From: Cochlodiniinecator piscidefendens
GTDB taxonomy: Bacteria; Pseudomonadota; Alphaproteobacteria; Rhodobacterales; Rhodobacteraceae
Direction: 5' to 3'
NCBI RefSeq assembly: GCF_011326755.1
Contig: NZ_JAAOIE010000005.1
Span: 169,655 to 233,654, forward strand
Length of the DNA stretch: 64,000 nt
Part shown: one piece after another, positions 26,282 to 35,773 of the stretch
Numbering within the stretch: the first letter of the stretch is position 1
How the letters are laid out: every line of letters begins with the position of its first letter
Made by a program: the position numbers and the translations under genes
The notes under the pieces: generated by a model
Database searches by the model: none
What the model saw: the letters and a program-made list of their open reading frames with translations, nothing else
Told to the model about the DNA's origin: nothing

Positions 26282-26800
26282 ATGAGCATTCGACCGATCC
26301 TAATCCACCCCGACCCGCGTCTCAAAAAGAAGTGCAGCCCGATTGAAGGCATCACGTCTGAGATGAAAAAGCTGTCTGAGGACATGCTGGAAACCATGTA
26401 TGATGCGCCGGGCGTTGGGCTCGCTGCGCCTCAAATTGGTATTACGCAGCGGTTGATCGTGCTGGATTGCGAAAAGGAAGACGCCGCAACGCCAAAACCC
26501 ATCGCGATGTTTAACCCGGAGGTGATTTGGGAAAGCGAAGCGTTGAACGTGTATGAGGAAGGTTGCCTGTCGATCCCAGAGCAATACGCTGAGGTGGAAC
26601 GCCCGGCCGAAGTTGGTGTGCGCTGGATGGATGTGGAAGGCGAAATTCGTGAGGCGCAGTTTGATGGGCTTTGGGCCACATGTGTTCAGCATGAGATCGA
26701 CCATTTGGACGGTATTTTGTTTATTGATTATTTAAGGCCACTGAAGAGGCAGATGATCACGCGCAAAATGCAGAAGCTCAAACGTGAAATGACCCGCTAA
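26282..26800 (+). CDS. def: peptide deformylase 1 (catalytic residues intact)
   Basis: Removes the formyl group from the N-terminal Met of nascent proteins. At 172 residues it keeps all three motifs: GVGLAAPQIG (residues 44-53), EGCLSIP with metal-ligand Cys95, and QHEIDH with His137, catalytic Glu138 and His141. This is the likely housekeeping enzyme. It is first in a set of three deformylase paralogues followed by fmt, whose product adds the formyl group; the stop of this gene abuts the start of the second (26800). Confidence 0.96.
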   Translation: MSIRPILIHPDPRLKKKCSPIEGITSEMKKLSEDMLETMYDAPGVGLAAPQIGITQRLIVLDCEKEDAATPKPIAMFNPEVIWESEALNVYEEGCLSIPEQYAEVERPAEVGVRWMDVEGEIREAQFDGLWATCVQHEIDHLDGILFIDYLRPLKRQMITRKMQKLKREMTR

Positions 26801-27297
26801 TGGCGGTGTTGCCGGTGGTGCTTTGGCCTGACGTCAGGTTGCAGACGGTTTGCGATCCGGTGCCCAACCCTTCGGATCACGCGGCATTGATCCAAGATAT
26901 GTTTGATACGATGTACGCCGCGCCCGGTCGCGGATTAGCTGCGCCGCAGGTTGGGGTGATGTCACGGATGTTTGTGATGGATCCGACATGGAAAGAGGGT
27001 ACATATAGCCCCTATGCCTGTTTTAATCCTGAAATCATCAAGCGCTCTGAGGCTATGACAACGGGGCAAGAGGCCTGTCTTTCGATACCCGGAGTTGCTG
27101 CGGATGTGGTGCGGCACGCTGAAATCACGATGCGATGGCAAGATGTTGTGGGTGCGTCGCATGAAGAACACCTGACAGGCTTTGCCGCGATCTGCGCCCA
27201 ACATGAATTTGACCATTTAAATGGGACGGTGATTTTTGATCACCAAGCGCCAGAGATGCGTGCCCTTTTGGAAATGGGATATAGGAGAGACACATGA
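26800..27297 (+). CDS. peptide deformylase paralogue 2 (catalytic residues present)
   Basis: A 165-residue deformylase-family protein that retains GRGLAAPQVG, EACLSIPG (Cys93; the usual Gly is Ala) and QHEFDH (His135, Glu136, His139), so it may be active. It shares modest similarity with the upstream paralogue and probably arose by an old duplication. It overlaps its neighbours by one base upstream and four bases downstream (ATGA). Its substrate may be the same or a subset of formyl-Met proteins. Confidence 0.9.
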   Translation: MAVLPVVLWPDVRLQTVCDPVPNPSDHAALIQDMFDTMYAAPGRGLAAPQVGVMSRMFVMDPTWKEGTYSPYACFNPEIIKRSEAMTTGQEACLSIPGVAADVVRHAEITMRWQDVVGASHEEHLTGFAAICAQHEFDHLNGTVIFDHQAPEMRALLEMGYRRDT

Positions 27298-27797
27298 CAG
27301 TACGTGCTTTTGTGCCATGGCCAGATAAACGCCTGCGCACCCCCGCCGAGCCTGTGGCAGAGGTCACGGATGAAACCCGCGCGATTTGGGATGATATGGT
27401 CGACACGATGGATGCGATGCCCGGTCTTGGTCTGGCAGCGGTTCAAATTGGGGTGATGCAGCGCCTTGCGGTGGTCGATTGTTCAAGCGAACGCGGTCAA
27501 GCCGTGCGCATGGCGAACCCGGTTATTTTGCACAGTTCAGTTGAGCCACGTGAACACGAAGAAGCCAGCCCCAATTTGCCAGGTGCGTCGGCGGTTATCA
27601 CACGTCCGCGCGCCATCACGGTGACCTTTATCAACGAAGATGGCGTTCAGGATCGTCGTGATTTTGTTGGGCTTTGGGCGACATCGGTTCAGCATCAGGT
27701 CGATCATCTGAATGGCAAAATGTATTTCGACAATTTGAAACCGGTAAAGCGGCAGATGTTTTTGAAGAAGGCCCAAAAACTGCGGAAATCAAAATGA
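27294..27797 (+). CDS. degenerate peptide deformylase paralogue 3, predicted inactive
   Basis: A 167-residue member of the deformylase fold that keeps [10 protein letters not shown] (residues 44-53) but has lost the catalytic chemistry: motif 2 reads EASPNLPG with Ser92 where the metal-ligand Cys should be, and motif 3 reads QHQVDH with Gln135 in place of the catalytic Glu. His134 and His138 remain. The reading frame is intact over its full length and sits in an operon with ATGA overlaps on both sides, so it is maintained, not a decaying pseudogene. It may regulate or stabilise its paralogues or bind N-formyl peptides, but that is a guess. Confidence 0.88.
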   Translation: MTVRAFVPWPDKRLRTPAEPVAEVTDETRAIWDDMVDTMDAMPGLGLAAVQIGVMQRLAVVDCSSERGQAVRMANPVILHSSVEPREHEEASPNLPGASAVITRPRAITVTFINEDGVQDRRDFVGLWATSVQHQVDHLNGKMYFDNLKPVKRQMFLKKAQKLRKSK

Positions 27798-28705
27798 AGA
27801 TCGTCTTTATGGGAACACCGGATTTTTCAGTTCCGGTTCTTGAGGCGCTGGTGGCGGCAGGGCATGACATTGCTTGCGTGTATTGCCAGCCCCCGCGTCC
27901 AGCAGGTCGTGGTAAAAAAGAACGCCCAACCCCGGTTCATGCGAAGGCAGAGGCGCTGGGCCTGTTGGTGCGTCATCCGGTGAGTTTGAAAACGGATGAG
28001 GCGCAGGCAGAGTTTGCGGCGCTTGGTGCGGATATTGCTGTGGTGGTGGCCTATGGTTTGCTGTTGCCAAAGGCGATTTTAGACGCGCCCGCGCGCGGAT
28101 GCCTGAACATCCATGCTTCGTTGCTGCCACGTTGGCGGGGGGCTGCGCCCATTCACCGGGCGATAATGGCGGGGGATGCCGAAACCGGCGTTTGCATTAT
28201 GCAGATGGATGAAGGTCTGGACACCGGTGATGTATTGCTACGCCGAGAAATCCCAATTTCGGATACTGATACCACGGCTGTTTTACATGATCGGCTGGCG
28301 ACTCTTGGGTCGGATGCGATTGTTGATGCGTTGGCTGGGCTTGATGATCTGGTGGCGGAGCCTCAACCGGCTGAGGGCGTGACTTATGCCGCAAAGATCG
28401 ACAAATCAGAAGCCGCGATTGATTGGTCGCGCTCTGCGGTTGAGGTGGATCGCCAAATTCGCGGGCTTTCGCCGTTTCCTGGCGCATGGACGATGATTGG
28501 CAAAGAGCGGGTAAAGCTGCACCAGTCAGAGTTGTGCGAGGGGCAGGGCGTTGCTGGCGAAGTCCTGGATGAGACGTTGGCGGTGGCTTGCGGAGCTGGA
28601 GCGGTTCGGCTTTTGCGCTTGCAAAAGGCGGGCAAGGGCGCGCAGGATCAGGATGTGTTTTTACGCGGATTTCCCGTAGCCAAAGGCGCAGTGATCGGAG
28701 GATAG
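27794..28705 (+). CDS. fmt: methionyl-tRNA formyltransferase Fmt
   Basis: Transfers the formyl group from 10-formyltetrahydrofolate to Met-tRNA-fMet. The 303-residue protein has the N-terminal MGTPDFSVP motif, the folate site [20 protein letters not shown] and a C-terminal OB-like domain with [18 protein letters not shown]. The ATG at 27794 overlaps the stop of the third deformylase (ATGA), which fixes the start; an open frame with 40 extra codons reads through that gene. It completes the def-def-def-fmt operon, pairing formyl addition and removal. Confidence 0.96.
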   Translation: MKIVFMGTPDFSVPVLEALVAAGHDIACVYCQPPRPAGRGKKERPTPVHAKAEALGLLVRHPVSLKTDEAQAEFAALGADIAVVVAYGLLLPKAILDAPARGCLNIHASLLPRWRGAAPIHRAIMAGDAETGVCIMQMDEGLDTGDVLLRREIPISDTDTTAVLHDRLATLGSDAIVDALAGLDDLVAEPQPAEGVTYAAKIDKSEAAIDWSRSAVEVDRQIRGLSPFPGAWTMIGKERVKLHQSELCEGQGVAGEVLDETLAVACGAGAVRLLRLQKAGKGAQDQDVFLRGFPVAKGAVIGG

Positions 28706-28708
28706 ACG

Positions 28709-28951
28709 ATGTTTTTGACATTGATGGGGACAGTCGTGATCGCCGGGATTGTTGGCTATGCCTCTGAACGATCCGGTTTCACATCCAATGGATACATCCC
28801 ATCAATCATCATTTGCATTGGTGGCGCATTCTTGTTTTTCTTTGTGCGGATCATGTTCGGAATTGGCTTTGGCAGCCCAGGGCTGAACGCGATTGTGTCA
28901 TCCATTGGGGCGCTGATCATTGTGCCAACACATTATAAAGGACGCAGATAA
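28709..28951 (+). CDS. small membrane protein, possibly YeaQ/GlsB-like
   Basis: An 80-residue integral membrane protein with two to three hydrophobic helices and Gly-rich turns (VVIAGIVGYASERSGFT, IIICIGGAFLFFFV, AIVSSIGALIIVP). The pattern resembles YeaQ/YmgE/GlsB-type small membrane proteins linked to envelope stress, but similarity is limited. It follows fmt by only three bases and shares its terminal base with the next gene, so it belongs to this operon. Confidence 0.6.
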   Translation: MFLTLMGTVVIAGIVGYASERSGFTSNGYIPSIIICIGGAFLFFFVRIMFGIGFGSPGLNAIVSSIGALIIVPTHYKGRR

Positions 28952-29187
28952 TGGGTTTGATTGGATTGATCATTATCGGTGTTGCTGCGGGATTTATTGC
29001 GACCCGGATGATGGGCATGGAAACCAGCGTGGTGGCAACGGTTGCAATCGGTGTTTTGGGTGCGATCGTTGGCGGATTTGTCTTGCGGTTTTTGTTGATT
29101 GTTATGGGTTGGATGGCTGGGTTCGTCGGCGCAGTGATTGGGGCGGTTGTTTTGATTTGGCTCTACCGCCGATATCTTGAAAAATAG
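28951..29187 (+). CDS. YeaQ/GlsB-like small membrane protein 2
   Basis: A 78-residue membrane protein of the GlsB/YeaQ/YmgE type (transglycosylase-associated, stress response), with three hydrophobic stretches: GLIGLIIIGVAAGFIATRMM, VATVAIGVLGAIVGGFVLRF and AGFVGAVIGAVVLIWLY. These proteins usually carry such Gly-rich helices. It begins on the last base of the previous gene. Its 3' end abuts the convergent TRIC-type channel gene with no spacer. Confidence 0.65.
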   Translation: MGLIGLIIIGVAAGFIATRMMGMETSVVATVAIGVLGAIVGGFVLRFLLIVMGWMAGFVGAVIGAVVLIWLYRRYLEK

Positions 29188-29811
29188 TTAGGCTTTGGGC
29201 GGTCGGCTTTTGTAAACCGGAAGACGCCAGCCAAAAATCAAACTGCCTGCACGCAAAACAAAGATCATCGCTGCGCTGGCCCCCAACACCCAGAGGGTGA
29301 GGCCGAAGATTGGCGTTAAAATTAGCGCAACTATAGCCCCGCCAAACGCGGCAGAAACATAAAGTTCGCCCTGTTTCAGCACCAAGGGGACTTCGTTACA
29401 GACCACATCACGTAGTAATCCGCCAAAGCAACCTGTCGTAACCCCCATGAGCGCGACAGTAACCGGGGCCTGATCCATTTCCAATGCTACACCTATGCCG
29501 GAAGCCGCCGCGATTGGCATGGCTAGGGCATCAAGCCACAACAGAACCTGAAGGCGCGATTCAACCTTGTGAGCGGTTAAAAAGATGAACAATGCCGCCA
29601 GAACAGCGATCAAAATGTAGGTGGGTTCTGCGATCCAGAAGATTGGGTTGCGATCTAGTAATACGTCGCGAGTTGTCCCGCCGCCCAACGCGGTCAGGCA
29701 GGCGATAAAAGCAAAACCGATGATATCAAGTTGTGCGCGACTGGCGACCAATGCACCGGTCAGGGCAAAGACCAAAACGGAGGCATAGTCCAGTAGGACC
29801 AATGCGGTCAT
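29188..29811 (-). CDS. TRIC-type (UPF0126) cation channel-like membrane protein
   Basis: A 207-residue membrane protein built from two UPF0126 repeats (about 1-90 and 90-175), each with a Gly-rich motif (the first [13 protein letters not shown], the second [13 protein letters not shown]). Bacterial members form trimeric K+/cation channels related to animal TRIC. The ATG at 29811 overlaps the end of rnhA (ATGA), so it is the last gene of the ispH-methyltransferase-rnhA run. The cellular role in this organism is not known. Confidence 0.85.
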   Translation of the reverse strand: MTALVLLDYASVLVFALTGALVASRAQLDIIGFAFIACLTALGGGTTRDVLLDRNPIFWIAEPTYILIAVLAALFIFLTAHKVESRLQVLLWLDALAMPIAAASGIGVALEMDQAPVTVALMGVTTGCFGGLLRDVVCNEVPLVLKQGELYVSAAFGGAIVALILTPIFGLTLWVLGASAAMIFVLRAGSLIFGWRLPVYKSRPPKA

Positions 29812-30278
29812 TCTGCTTTGACCTTTTTTGGTTTGAAGGGTTCCATTCCCGCCCGTGCCAATTCATCAGCGCGTTCGTTTTCGGGATGGCCCGCGTGGCC
29901 TTTGACCCATTCCCACGTCACGGTGTGGCGGGCTTGGGCCTCATCAAGGCGCTGCCAGAGTTCCACGTTTTTAACGGGCTTTTTGTTTGAGGTTTTCCAG
30001 CCGTTACGTTTCCAGCCAAAAATCCATCCGGTGACGCCGTTTTTCACATAGGCGCTATCGGTGACAACGGTGATTGTGCTGGGGCGCTCTAATGCTTCGA
30101 GCGCGTGGATAGAGGCCAGCAATTCCATGCGATTGTTGGTAGTGTCAGCTTCGCCGCCTTTAAGCGTGCGTTCCTTGACCACCACATCACCGTTTTTCGC
30201 TAAAAGGAGCGCACCCCAACCGCCGGGGCCGGGATTGCCAGAGCAAGCCCCATCTGTGTAAGCGTATAAGTCAGGCAT
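29808..30278 (-). CDS. rnhA: ribonuclease HI
   Basis: Endonuclease that cleaves RNA in RNA-DNA hybrids. The 156-residue protein has the catalytic acids in order: Asp in [19 protein letters not shown], Glu in [10 protein letters not shown], Asp in [11 protein letters not shown] and the late Asp in [10 protein letters not shown], together with the basic handle [17 protein letters not shown]. It overlaps the methyltransferase gene upstream by eight bases. Family and activity are secure. Confidence 0.96.
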   Translation of the reverse strand: MPDLYAYTDGACSGNPGPGGWGALLLAKNGDVVVKERTLKGGEADTTNNRMELLASIHALEALERPSTITVVTDSAYVKNGVTGWIFGWKRNGWKTSNKKPVKNVELWQRLDEAQARHTVTWEWVKGHAGHPENERADELARAGMEPFKPKKVKAE

Positions 30279-30861
30279 GGGCGCGTACCACTATCCAATT
30301 TGCAATTTGTCCATCAAGACCTGTGCCGGCCCCGGTTTGGTGATGAAACGGGGTGAAGCCTGCGGTTCTCAAATGTTTATCCAAATCGTCAGGTTGGTAA
30401 TAAGTGTAACGGCGGCCAAGTTTATCACGGTGTTCGCCGTCGCCTGTCTTTAGCCCGATATGCAGAAGGCCGCCGGGATTTAAGACAGCTTTGAGGGCGG
30501 CTAAGTGACGGGGAAAATCTGCGCGAGGGGCATGGAGGAGGCTAAAGTTGGCCCAGACACCATCAAATTTAACGTCACTGGGTAGTTCATCAAACGTGGC
30601 AAGGCGGGCGTCAACGCCGGGGTGTTGCCGCGCGAGGGCTACCATTTCTTCGGAGGCGTCGGTCGCAATAACAGCAAGGCCTGCACTTTGCATTCGGGCG
30701 GCCCAATGACCGGGGCCGCAGCCCAAATCCAGCACCACAGCGCCTTTGGGCAGGGCTTGGATAAAGTCAGCCAATATCTGATCTTCTGCATCTGATTGCG
30801 TGAGGTCAGCGTATTTATTGGCCTGAGCGTTGTAGATGTTGATCGTTTCGTTATCCATCAT
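30271..30861 (-). CDS. class I SAM-dependent methyltransferase
   Basis: A 196-residue single-domain methyltransferase with motif [17 protein letters not shown] (about residues 40-55), the acidic ATDAS at the end of strand 2, and motif [16 protein letters not shown]. Such enzymes include UbiE/Tam-like small-molecule methylases; the substrate cannot be inferred. It lies between ispH and rnhA with overlaps of four and eight bases. Start could be Met1 or Met2. Confidence 0.85.
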   Translation of the reverse strand: MMDNETINIYNAQANKYADLTQSDAEDQILADFIQALPKGAVVLDLGCGPGHWAARMQSAGLAVIATDASEEMVALARQHPGVDARLATFDELPSDVKFDGVWANFSLLHAPRADFPRHLAALKAVLNPGGLLHIGLKTGDGEHRDKLGRRYTYYQPDDLDKHLRTAGFTPFHHQTGAGTGLDGQIANWIVVRAHA

Positions 30862-31808
30862 GCGGTTTCCCTCAGAACACGGGGGACTTTGAATTCTACG
30901 TTTTCTTCGGCCGTTTCAATAATGTCTACCGTCACGTCATAGCGTTCACGAAAGGCTGCGATGACCTCATCCATCAGGACTTCGGGCGCGGAGGCCCCGG
31001 CAGTGAGGCCAAGGGATTTGATCCCGTCCAAAGCACGCCAATCAATGTCTTTTGCTCGTTGAACCAGTTGCGAATACTGGCAACCTGCAGCGGCGCCGAC
31101 TTCGACCAAGCGTTTTGAGTTTGATGAGTTTGGTGCGCCAATGACGAGAATAGCATCTGCTTTTGGCGCAATGGCTTTGACCGCATGTTGGCGGTTGGTT
31201 GTGGCGTAACAGATGTCTTCTTTGTGGGGGCCGATGATGGCTGGAAAGCGTGCCTTTAGGGCCTCAACAATCCCAGCGGTGTCATCAATCGAAAGCGTGG
31301 TTTGGGTGATATACGCCAGTTTTTCTTCGTCACGCACAGTTAGGGTTGCGACATCAGCTGGGGTTTCTACCAGTAGAACTTCGCCTTCTGGAAGCTGCCC
31401 CATGGTGCCAACGGTTTCTGGATGGCCGTCGTGACCGATCATCACCATTTGCAAACCGTTTTGAGAATGACGCTCAGCTTCTATATGGACCTTAGATACC
31501 AGTGGACAGGTGGCGTCGACATAGACCATTTCACGTTTCGCCGCGGCAGCGGGTACAGTCTTTGGAACGCCGTGCGCAGAAAAGATGACGGGGCGGTCAT
31601 CTGGGCAGTCGTCCAATTCTTCGACGAAAATCGCGCCTTTGTCTTTCAGGCCATCGACGACAAATTTATTATGCACGATTTCGTGGCGAACATAGACCGG
31701 TGCGCCCCATTTTTCGAGCGCCAGTTCAACGATTTTAATCGCTCGAACTACGCCTGCACAAAAGCCGCGCGGCGCAGCGAGGTAAATTGTAAGAGGTGTT
31801 AGCGTCAT
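30858..31808 (-). CDS. ispH: 4-hydroxy-3-methylbut-2-enyl diphosphate reductase IspH
   Basis: [4Fe-4S] enzyme of the last step of the MEP pathway, making IPP and DMAPP. The 316-residue protein has the expected cysteines in [12 protein letters not shown] (about residue 17), [12 protein letters not shown] and [12 protein letters not shown], plus the HNKFVVDGL segment and [13 protein letters not shown]. The start at 31808 precedes a 97-base spacer to the NYN gene. It heads a run of overlapping genes ending with the TRIC-type channel. Confidence 0.97.
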   Translation of the reverse strand: MTLTPLTIYLAAPRGFCAGVVRAIKIVELALEKWGAPVYVRHEIVHNKFVVDGLKDKGAIFVEELDDCPDDRPVIFSAHGVPKTVPAAAAKREMVYVDATCPLVSKVHIEAERHSQNGLQMVMIGHDGHPETVGTMGQLPEGEVLLVETPADVATLTVRDEEKLAYITQTTLSIDDTAGIVEALKARFPAIIGPHKEDICYATTNRQHAVKAIAPKADAILVIGAPNSSNSKRLVEVGAAAGCQYSQLVQRAKDIDWRALDGIKSLGLTAGASAPEVLMDEVIAAFRERYDVTVDIIETAEENVEFKVPRVLRETA

Positions 31809-31878
31809 CCGGCCCCCCGATTTCTGTTGTCACAGACCTAGGGTGCGTAGGGCGTTGCGTCTAGCCCTGAAAGTGAAA

Positions 31879-31900
31879 CAAGGGGCCATACAGCCCCTTG
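31879..31900 (-). terminator. hairpin after the NYN-domain gene
   Basis: On the minus strand CAAGGGGC (31900-31893) pairs with GCCCCTTG (31886-31879) around a six-base loop, followed by TTTC. It lies just after the stop of the NYN-domain gene (31906) and before ispH, so it probably ends that transcript. Confidence 0.65.
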
Positions 31901-31905
31901 CTTGA

Positions 31906-32469
31906 TTATTCTTCAGGCATCTCTTGGCCTGGGATTGGATCTCGTGTCGGGCGACCAATGACGTCTTTCAAGTCGTCGAGTTCGATGAAATTGTCGGCCT
32001 GACGGCGCAATTCATCCGAAATCATCGGCGGCTGAGAGCGAATCGTTGATACCACAGAGACCCGGACACCTTTACGCTGAATGCTATCCACAAGCGGTCT
32101 GAAATCTCCATCCCCAGAGAACAGAACGATATGGTCAACATATGGCGCAAGTTCCATGGCATCGACAGCAAGTTCGATATCCATGTTGCCTTTGACTTTT
32201 CTACGGCCCATCGAATCAGTGTATTCTTTGGCCGGTTTGGTCACCATCGTAAAACCGTTGTAATGCAACCAGTCTACGAGGGGCCGAATTGGCGAATACT
32301 CTTCATTTTCTAACAATGCTGTGTAATAAAAGGCCCGCAACAATTTGCCACGACGCATAAATTCTTGTCGTAACAATTTGTAATCGATGTCAAACCCTAG
32401 CGATTTTGCCGCTGCGTATAGATTCGATCCATCGATGAACAGCGCGAGCCGTTCGTCTCGATAAAACAT
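31906..32469 (-). CDS. NYN-domain (LabA/DUF88-like) putative ribonuclease
   Basis: A 187-residue protein with the PIN-like NYN fold: RLALFIDGSNLYAAAKSLG at the N-terminus, the conserved basic KVKGNMDIELAVDAME and the late SGDGDFRPLVDSIQRKGVRV. Conserved Asp residues (in IDGSN, MDIELA and SGDGDF) suggest a metal-dependent RNase. LabA-like proteins have been linked to cyanobacterial clock output; the alphaproteobacterial role is not established. A terminator-like hairpin follows it. Confidence 0.82.
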   Translation of the reverse strand: MFYRDERLALFIDGSNLYAAAKSLGFDIDYKLLRQEFMRRGKLLRAFYYTALLENEEYSPIRPLVDWLHYNGFTMVTKPAKEYTDSMGRRKVKGNMDIELAVDAMELAPYVDHIVLFSGDGDFRPLVDSIQRKGVRVSVVSTIRSQPPMISDELRRQADNFIELDDLKDVIGRPTRDPIPGQEMPEE

Positions 32470-32578
32470 TAAATTCCCTTCCGGTATCCAGAGTTTCGCC
32501 TTGTTTCTGGAAAGCGAGTGTGTGAGTGGGTACTTTTGTATATGGCGAAAACCTGCCGTAATTTAGAGAAAACTGCGA

Positions 32579-33187
32579 ATGTCGCAACCCATAGAACACA
32601 AAACACTGCAATCCAAGGCAATCGTGGCCCTTGGTGCAAATGATATATTAGAGCCTGACGCGCTTTTGGCAAGACTCCAAAAGGTTACAAAAGATATCGA
32701 AAGTAGTAATGTTCGTGTCATGTCTGTCAGCGGTTTTTACCAAACCCCTTGCTTTCCTGCCGGTGCTGGCCCAGATTTCGTAAATGCGGTGATGGTTGTT
32801 GAAACAGATTTTTCGCCGCAAGAGCTTCTAATTTATCTACATTCTATCGAAAGTGATTATGGTCGAGAGCGAATTATTCGGTGGGGGATGCGCCCATTGG
32901 ATTTGGATTTGATTGCCTTTGATGATCAGATATTGCCGAATTTAGACGTGTTTGAGCATTGGAGTAATCTCGCTCTTGATGATCAAATGGTTTTATCTCC
33001 TGATGAATTGATTTTACCTCATCCGCGGATTCAGGATCGCGCATTTGTGTTGGTTCCAATGTGTGACGTTGCGTCAGATTGGGGCCATCCGGTGCTTGGA
33101 AAAACTGCCAAAGAGCTTTGCGGGCAGTTACCCGAGGCTGACTGCGCTGAAATCAAGAGCATGATTGGGCCGAATATTCGCTTGTAA
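32579..33187 (+). CDS. folK: 2-amino-4-hydroxy-6-hydroxymethyldihydropteridine diphosphokinase FolK
   Basis: Transfers pyrophosphate from ATP to 6-hydroxymethyl-7,8-dihydropterin in folate synthesis. The 202-residue sequence has ALGAND near residues 18-23, the [21 protein letters not shown] stretch, the ATP/Mg site [18 protein letters not shown] and [13 protein letters not shown]. It is longer than the E. coli enzyme by an insert around 125-145. It starts at ATG 32579, divergent from the NYN gene, and is followed by rpoZ and the RelA/SpoT homologue. Confidence 0.9.
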   Translation: MSQPIEHKTLQSKAIVALGANDILEPDALLARLQKVTKDIESSNVRVMSVSGFYQTPCFPAGAGPDFVNAVMVVETDFSPQELLIYLHSIESDYGRERIIRWGMRPLDLDLIAFDDQILPNLDVFEHWSNLALDDQMVLSPDELILPHPRIQDRAFVLVPMCDVASDWGHPVLGKTAKELCGQLPEADCAEIKSMIGPNIRL

Positions 33188-33194
33188 ACCCCTT

Positions 33195-33220
33195 AGAAAC
33201 CGCCTAAATACACGGTTTCT
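33195..33220 (+). terminator. hairpin between folK and rpoZ
   Basis: AGAAACCG (33195-33202) pairs perfectly with CGGTTTCT (33213-33220) around a ten-base loop, with only a short T-containing run after it. It could end the folK transcript or form part of the rpoZ leader. Weak evidence. Confidence 0.4.
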
Positions 33221-33248
33221 ATTCCTCCACCGTAGATGGGAGTCGCTC

Positions 33249-33602
33249 ATGGCGCGCGTTACAGTTGAAGATTGCGTTGACAAAGTACCAAACCGGTTTG
33301 ATCTGGTGATGCTTGCAGCACACCGGGCACGTGAGATCGCGTCTGGCTCTGCATTGACTGTGGATCGTGATAACGACAAAAACCCTGTTGTTTCCTTGCG
33401 TGAAATTGCTGACGAAACCCAATCCGCTGAAGAACTGCGTGAGCGGATGATCGAAAGCAACCAGACTCAGATCGAAGTTGATGAGCCAGAAGAAGATGCA
33501 ATGGCGCTGCTAATGGGTGCCGAAGCTGACAAGCCGGAAGATGACGATATGTCTGAAGAAAAATTGCTTCGGGCACTGATGGAAGCGCAAGGGCAGCAAT
33601 AA
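33249..33602 (+). CDS. rpoZ: RNA polymerase omega subunit RpoZ
   Basis: Small subunit that aids assembly of beta' in RNA polymerase. The 117-residue protein begins [34 protein letters not shown] with the standard omega core (residues 1-60) and carries an acidic C-terminal tail ([10 protein letters not shown] and [11 protein letters not shown]). Start at ATG 33249, after GATGGGAG. It lies 25 bases before the RelA/SpoT homologue, a pairing common in alphaproteobacteria. Confidence 0.95.
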   Translation: MARVTVEDCVDKVPNRFDLVMLAAHRAREIASGSALTVDRDNDKNPVVSLREIADETQSAEELRERMIESNQTQIEVDEPEEDAMALLMGAEADKPEDDDMSEEKLLRALMEAQGQQ

Positions 33603-33627
33603 GCCTTTAGCGATGGGTGCGGACTGA

Positions 33628-35748
33628 ATGATCGCTGTTGAAGAACTTCTTGAAAAGGTTCGCGCCTATAATCCCAAGTCTAATGTAGACCTGATTGCCG
33701 AGGCTTACCGCTACGGCAAAGACATGCACGAAGGGCAGTTTCGCCAATCAGGCGAGCCCTATTTTAGCCATCCGATCGAAGTTGCCGTTTTATTGACGGA
33801 ACAACGTTTGGACGATTCCACAATCATCACTGCGTTGCTGCACGACACAATCGAAGATACCAACTCGACTTATACCGAAGTCGCAGAAAAGTTTGGCGTG
33901 GAAATCGCTGAACTGGTGGATGGTGTTACCAAGCTGACCAATTTGCAGTTGTCGTCGTCTGTGGCGAAGCAGGCTGAAAACTTCCGTAAATTATTTATGG
34001 CCATGTCTAAGGATATGCGGGTTATCTTGGTAAAGCTTGCCGACCGTTTGCACAATATGCGCACGATCAAATCGATGCGCCCAGAAAAGCAAATGCAAAA
34101 GGCGCGTGAAACCATGGATATCTATGCGCCGCTGGCTGGGCGTATGGGGATGCAATGGATGCGCGAGGAATTGGAAGACCTTTCGTTCCATGTTCTGAAT
34201 CCTGAAGCACGTAATTCCATCATGCGTCGTTTTATTACGCTGCAAAAAGAAACAGGCGATGTGATCCAGAAGATCACCAGTGATATTCGTCTGGAATTGC
34301 AGACGGCAGGGATCGAGGCCAGTGTTCTGGGGCGTGCAAAAAAACCACATTCTATCTGGCGTAAAATGGAACAGAAAGAACAAGGGTTTTCCCGGCTTTC
34401 TGATATCTATGGTTTTCGAATTGTGACGTCGAACGAAGCTGATTGTTATCGGGTGCTTGGTGCCATTCACCAGAGATGGCGTGCCGTACCTGGGCGGTTC
34501 AAAGATTATATCAGCCAACCAAAATCGAATGGATATCGATCTATCCATACAACCGTTTCAGGACGAGACGGCAAACGTGTAGAGGTTCAAATTCGCACCC
34601 AGCAAATGCACGATGTCGCTGAAGTCGGTGTAGCGGCGCATTGGGCATACAAAGATGGCGTGCGCGATGCGAACCCGTTTGCAGTAGATCCCGCGAAATG
34701 GGTGGCGAGCTTAAATGAGCGTTTCGATGCCGCGGGTGATCATGACGAATTCCTTGAGCACGTAAAGCTTGAGATGTATTCAGATCAGCGGTTTTGTTTC
34801 TCCCCCAAAGGGGATGTGGTTAAGCTGCCACGCGGGGCGACACCTCTGGATTTTGCATACGCGATCCATACCCGAATTGGGGACGGTTGTGTCGGCGCAA
34901 AGGTCGACGGCATTCGCGTTCCTTTGTGGACGCGCTTGAAAAATGGCCAATCCGTTGAGATTGTTACTGCTGAAGGCCAGCGCCCTCAGGCTACCTGGCT
35001 TGATATAGTGGCAACAGGAAAGGCCAAAGCTGCAATCCGGCGTTCGCTGCGGGAGGAAGACCGCGAGAGGTTTGTTAAACTTGGTGCGGAGTTATCTCGT
35101 GTCGCCTTCGAACATATTGGTAAGAAATCCACGACCAAAGCGCTGGATATTGTTGCCAAGCACATGGCGCTGAAAGATGCCGACGAGGTTTTGGCTCGAT
35201 TAGGCTCAGCGGAAATTAACGCACGGGACGTTGTGAGTGTTCTGTACCCTGACCTGATCTCAGGCGCAGAAGATGAAATTGATCCGAGCCGCACAGTTGT
35301 TGGATTGTCGTCTGATCAAAGTTTTGAACGTGCGCGGTGTTGCCAGCCTGTTCCGGGGGAACGGATCGTCGGAATCACATACCGCGGCAAAGGTGTGGTT
35401 ATACACGGGATCGATTGCCCAGTGTTATCCGACCTAGAGGATGAACCGGAACGTTGGGTTGATTTGCAGTGGCACAGTGGACGGCATGCACCAATTTATT
35501 CGGTTTCTTATGAAATTACGATCAGTAACGATGCTGGTGTGCTCGGGCGTATCTGTACGTTGATCGGAGAGCAACACGCCAATATTTCCGATCTGAACTT
35601 TGTTGACCGCAAACCGGATTTTTACAAACTTCTGGTGGATATTGATCTGCGAGATGCAGAGCATCTTCACAATGTTAGAAATGTATTGCAGGCAGATAGC
35701 GATGTTGCTTCTTTGGCGCGACATCGCGATTTAGAACGTAAACCTTAA
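33628..35748 (+). CDS. rsh: bifunctional (p)ppGpp synthetase/hydrolase RelA/SpoT (Rsh)
   Basis: Makes and degrades (p)ppGpp, the stringent-response alarmone. The 706-residue protein has an HD hydrolase domain with FSHP (residues 46-49) and HDTIEDT (HD at 72-73), a synthetase domain with IYGFRIVTSNEADCYRVLG and GYRSIHTTV near 295-330, a TGS domain (VVKLPRGATPLDFAYAIHT), and a C-terminal ACT domain with VLGRICTLIGEQHANI. It looks complete and is the only RSH gene visible. rpoZ precedes it. Confidence 0.96.
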   Translation: MIAVEELLEKVRAYNPKSNVDLIAEAYRYGKDMHEGQFRQSGEPYFSHPIEVAVLLTEQRLDDSTIITALLHDTIEDTNSTYTEVAEKFGVEIAELVDGVTKLTNLQLSSSVAKQAENFRKLFMAMSKDMRVILVKLADRLHNMRTIKSMRPEKQMQKARETMDIYAPLAGRMGMQWMREELEDLSFHVLNPEARNSIMRRFITLQKETGDVIQKITSDIRLELQTAGIEASVLGRAKKPHSIWRKMEQKEQGFSRLSDIYGFRIVTSNEADCYRVLGAIHQRWRAVPGRFKDYISQPKSNGYRSIHTTVSGRDGKRVEVQIRTQQMHDVAEVGVAAHWAYKDGVRDANPFAVDPAKWVASLNERFDAAGDHDEFLEHVKLEMYSDQRFCFSPKGDVVKLPRGATPLDFAYAIHTRIGDGCVGAKVDGIRVPLWTRLKNGQSVEIVTAEGQRPQATWLDIVATGKAKAAIRRSLREEDRERFVKLGAELSRVAFEHIGKKSTTKALDIVAKHMALKDADEVLARLGSAEINARDVVSVLYPDLISGAEDEIDPSRTVVGLSSDQSFERARCCQPVPGERIVGITYRGKGVVIHGIDCPVLSDLEDEPERWVDLQWHSGRHAPIYSVSYEITISNDAGVLGRICTLIGEQHANISDLNFVDRKPDFYKLLVDIDLRDAEHLHNVRNVLQADSDVASLARHRDLERKP

Positions 35749-35773
35749 ATGCTTACGCAGCGAAGGACGAAAA

